A stretch of DNA of 7,540 nt from Pseudomonadota bacterium. Lineage in GTDB: Bacteria; Pseudomonadota; Alphaproteobacteria; CACIAM-22H2. The notes under the pieces are model-generated. The model was not told where the DNA came from. It saw only the letters and a program-made list of their open reading frames with translations, and searched no databases. Numbering within the stretch: the first letter of the stretch is position 1; each line of letters opens with the position of its first letter. Location: contig JAIUNH010000178.1 in assembly GCA_020161965.1 (NCBI GenBank), positions 1 to 7,540 of the forward strand, written 5' to 3'. The translations under genes and the position numbers were made by a program. This document shows, in pieces, positions 6,542 through 7,540 of this stretch.

Positions 6542-7540
6542 TTACCCTTCGATCTTGACGACGGCGCCGGCACGCCAGACATGCGTGCAGCCCAGAGATT
6601 TCGGATCCGCCCCGGCGGCGAAGCCGCGCAGCGCGATTTCGCCTTGGCGGCGCAATTCGGATTCCGTGCCCGCCGGCGCATCGGCCGGCACGAACACGCA
6701 TTTGCGCGGCGGCGGGAACGGCAACGCGCGCAACACCGTATCGGTGAACAGCGTGACGCCCGTCGCGGTTTCGCCCGCTCCTTCCATGAGGTCTTCGCCG
6801 GCGAGATAACGCCCGCCGCGCCCCAATTCGCCGCGCACGCCGCGCGCGAACACGGTGAAGCTCAAGCCTTGCTGATATTCGAAGCCGCGCCGCTCGACGG
6901 CATCGACCGTCAACGCCAAATCGGGGCGCGCCGCACGGATCAAACCGACGGCCTGCTCCAACCGCGCGATTTCGCGCTTGGCGTCCGCGGGCAGATCCAG
7001 CGCCTTCAACGCGGGCAGCGCCTTCTCGACCGGACCGGAGGCCGCGACGAGCTTGGCGAGCACGGCACCCGCTTCGCGGCCGACGCGTGCGAGCGTTTCG
7101 CCATCGCGCTTTTCCAGCGCCACGCGGATCGCTTCCTTCGCGACCGGGCCCGGATCGGGATGGGCCGCGACGACCGCCGACACGAGATAGGGGATGGCGA
7201 GATCGATCGAGATATTCGCGGCACCGACTTGGCCCAGCGCATCGGCCGCCATCGTTACGATCTCGCTATCGGCTTGCGCTTCCGATGCGCCGATCAACTC
7301 GGCGCCGACTTGGCCGAATTGGCGTTCGGGGCGCAACGCATCGCCCTTCACGCGCATGACCTGCCCCGCATAGCAAAGGCGCAACGGCCGCGCTTCGCCT
7401 TTCAGGCGCGTGGCCGCAATGCGTGCGACCTGCGGCGTCATGTCGGCCCGCAAAGCCATCATGCGCTGCGAATCCGGATCCATCAGGCGGAAGGTCTGGC
7501 GCGCGAGTGCGGCTTGGCTACCGGCGAGCAGCGAATCCTC
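6542..7540 (-). CDS. hisZ: ATP phosphoribosyltransferase regulatory subunit HisZ (5' end off window)
   Basis: HisZ is a catalytically inactive histidyl-tRNA synthetase paralogue that binds short-form HisG and is needed for the first step of histidine synthesis. The visible 332 residues are in frame to the window edge; family members are usually somewhat under 400, so roughly 50 N-terminal residues are missing. In visible numbering, QTFRLMDPDSQRMMALRADMTPQVARIA corresponds to the class II synthetase core up to motif 2 (about 15-42), RLCYAGQVMR (54-63) continues motif 2, and RQFGQVGAELIG is at 73-84. Near the C-terminus RRGFEYQQGLSFTVFARG stands where true synthetases carry the RGLDYYTG histidine-binding motif, and the GRGGRYLAG glycine motif follows. 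No anticodon-binding domain follows the catalytic fold, which separates it from HisS. It is followed by purA after 5 nt. Its presence predicts a short-form hisG elsewhere in the genome. Confidence 0.93.
   Translation of the reverse strand, partial: EDSLLAGSQAALARQTFRLMDPDSQRMMALRADMTPQVARIAATRLKGEARPLRLCYAGQVMRVKGDALRPERQFGQVGAELIGASEAQADSEIVTMAADALGQVGAANISIDLAIPYLVSAVVAAHPDPGPVAKEAIRVALEKRDGETLARVGREAGAVLAKLVAASGPVEKALPALKALDLPADAKREIARLEQAVGLIRAARPDLALTVDAVERRGFEYQQGLSFTVFARGVRGELGRGGRYLAGEDLMEGAGETATGVTLFTDTVLRALPFPPPRKCVFVPADAPAGTESELRRQGEIALRGFAAGADPKSLGCTHVWRAGAVVKIEG
6545..6550 (-). promoter_or_regulatory. Ribosome binding site of purA, inside the hisZ 3' end
   Basis: The minus strand reads GAAGGG, eight bases before the purA ATG and within the last codons of hisZ. 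It supports the start at 6536 and cotranscription of the two genes. Confidence 0.5.

Noticed and set aside
5445..6809. 454-codon open frame on the plus strand, antisense to purA and the hisZ end
   Set aside because: purA is unambiguous on the minus strand; this frame crosses two real genes and shows no domain.

Overview
The window is GC-rich, almost fully coding DNA that looks chromosomal and alphaproteobacterial; gene order and codon use suggest something Rhodospirillales-like, though that lineage call is inference. I see no mobile element, tRNA or rRNA gene, CRISPR array or integration scar. Six genes fill the window, two of them cut by its edges.

Plus strand, 1-2608: the 3' part of a bifunctional mannose-1-phosphate guanylyltransferase / mannose-6-phosphate isomerase (manC type, GDP-mannose supply for surface polysaccharide) runs directly into a complete threonine ammonia-lyase (ilvA, medium form with one ACT domain). 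They share one base in a TAATG stop/start, so translational coupling is likely although the pathways are unrelated.

Minus strand, 7540-2615, read right to left: hisZ (regulatory subunit of ATP phosphoribosyltransferase, N-terminus off the window), purA (adenylosuccinate synthase) 5 nt later, then an 89-nt gap holding an inverted repeat and a strong ribosome binding site. Next come a 683-residue protein-kinase-fold protein and, 2 nt later, a 161-residue multi-pass membrane protein. The two blocks converge at 2608/2615 with only 6 nt between stop codons.

The part that is not routine is the pair at 2615-5154. The large protein keeps the layout of a Ser/Thr kinase domain, but the HRD aspartate is glycine, the VAIK lysine is absent and DFG is not recognisable, so it reads as a pseudokinase. 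A long domain I do not recognise follows, and the protein ends in a hydrophobic C-terminal tail. Its tightly linked partner is a small membrane protein with a charged, probably coiled-coil C-terminus. Together they could form a membrane-associated, non-catalytic scaffold or sensor; that function is inference from sequence layout only.
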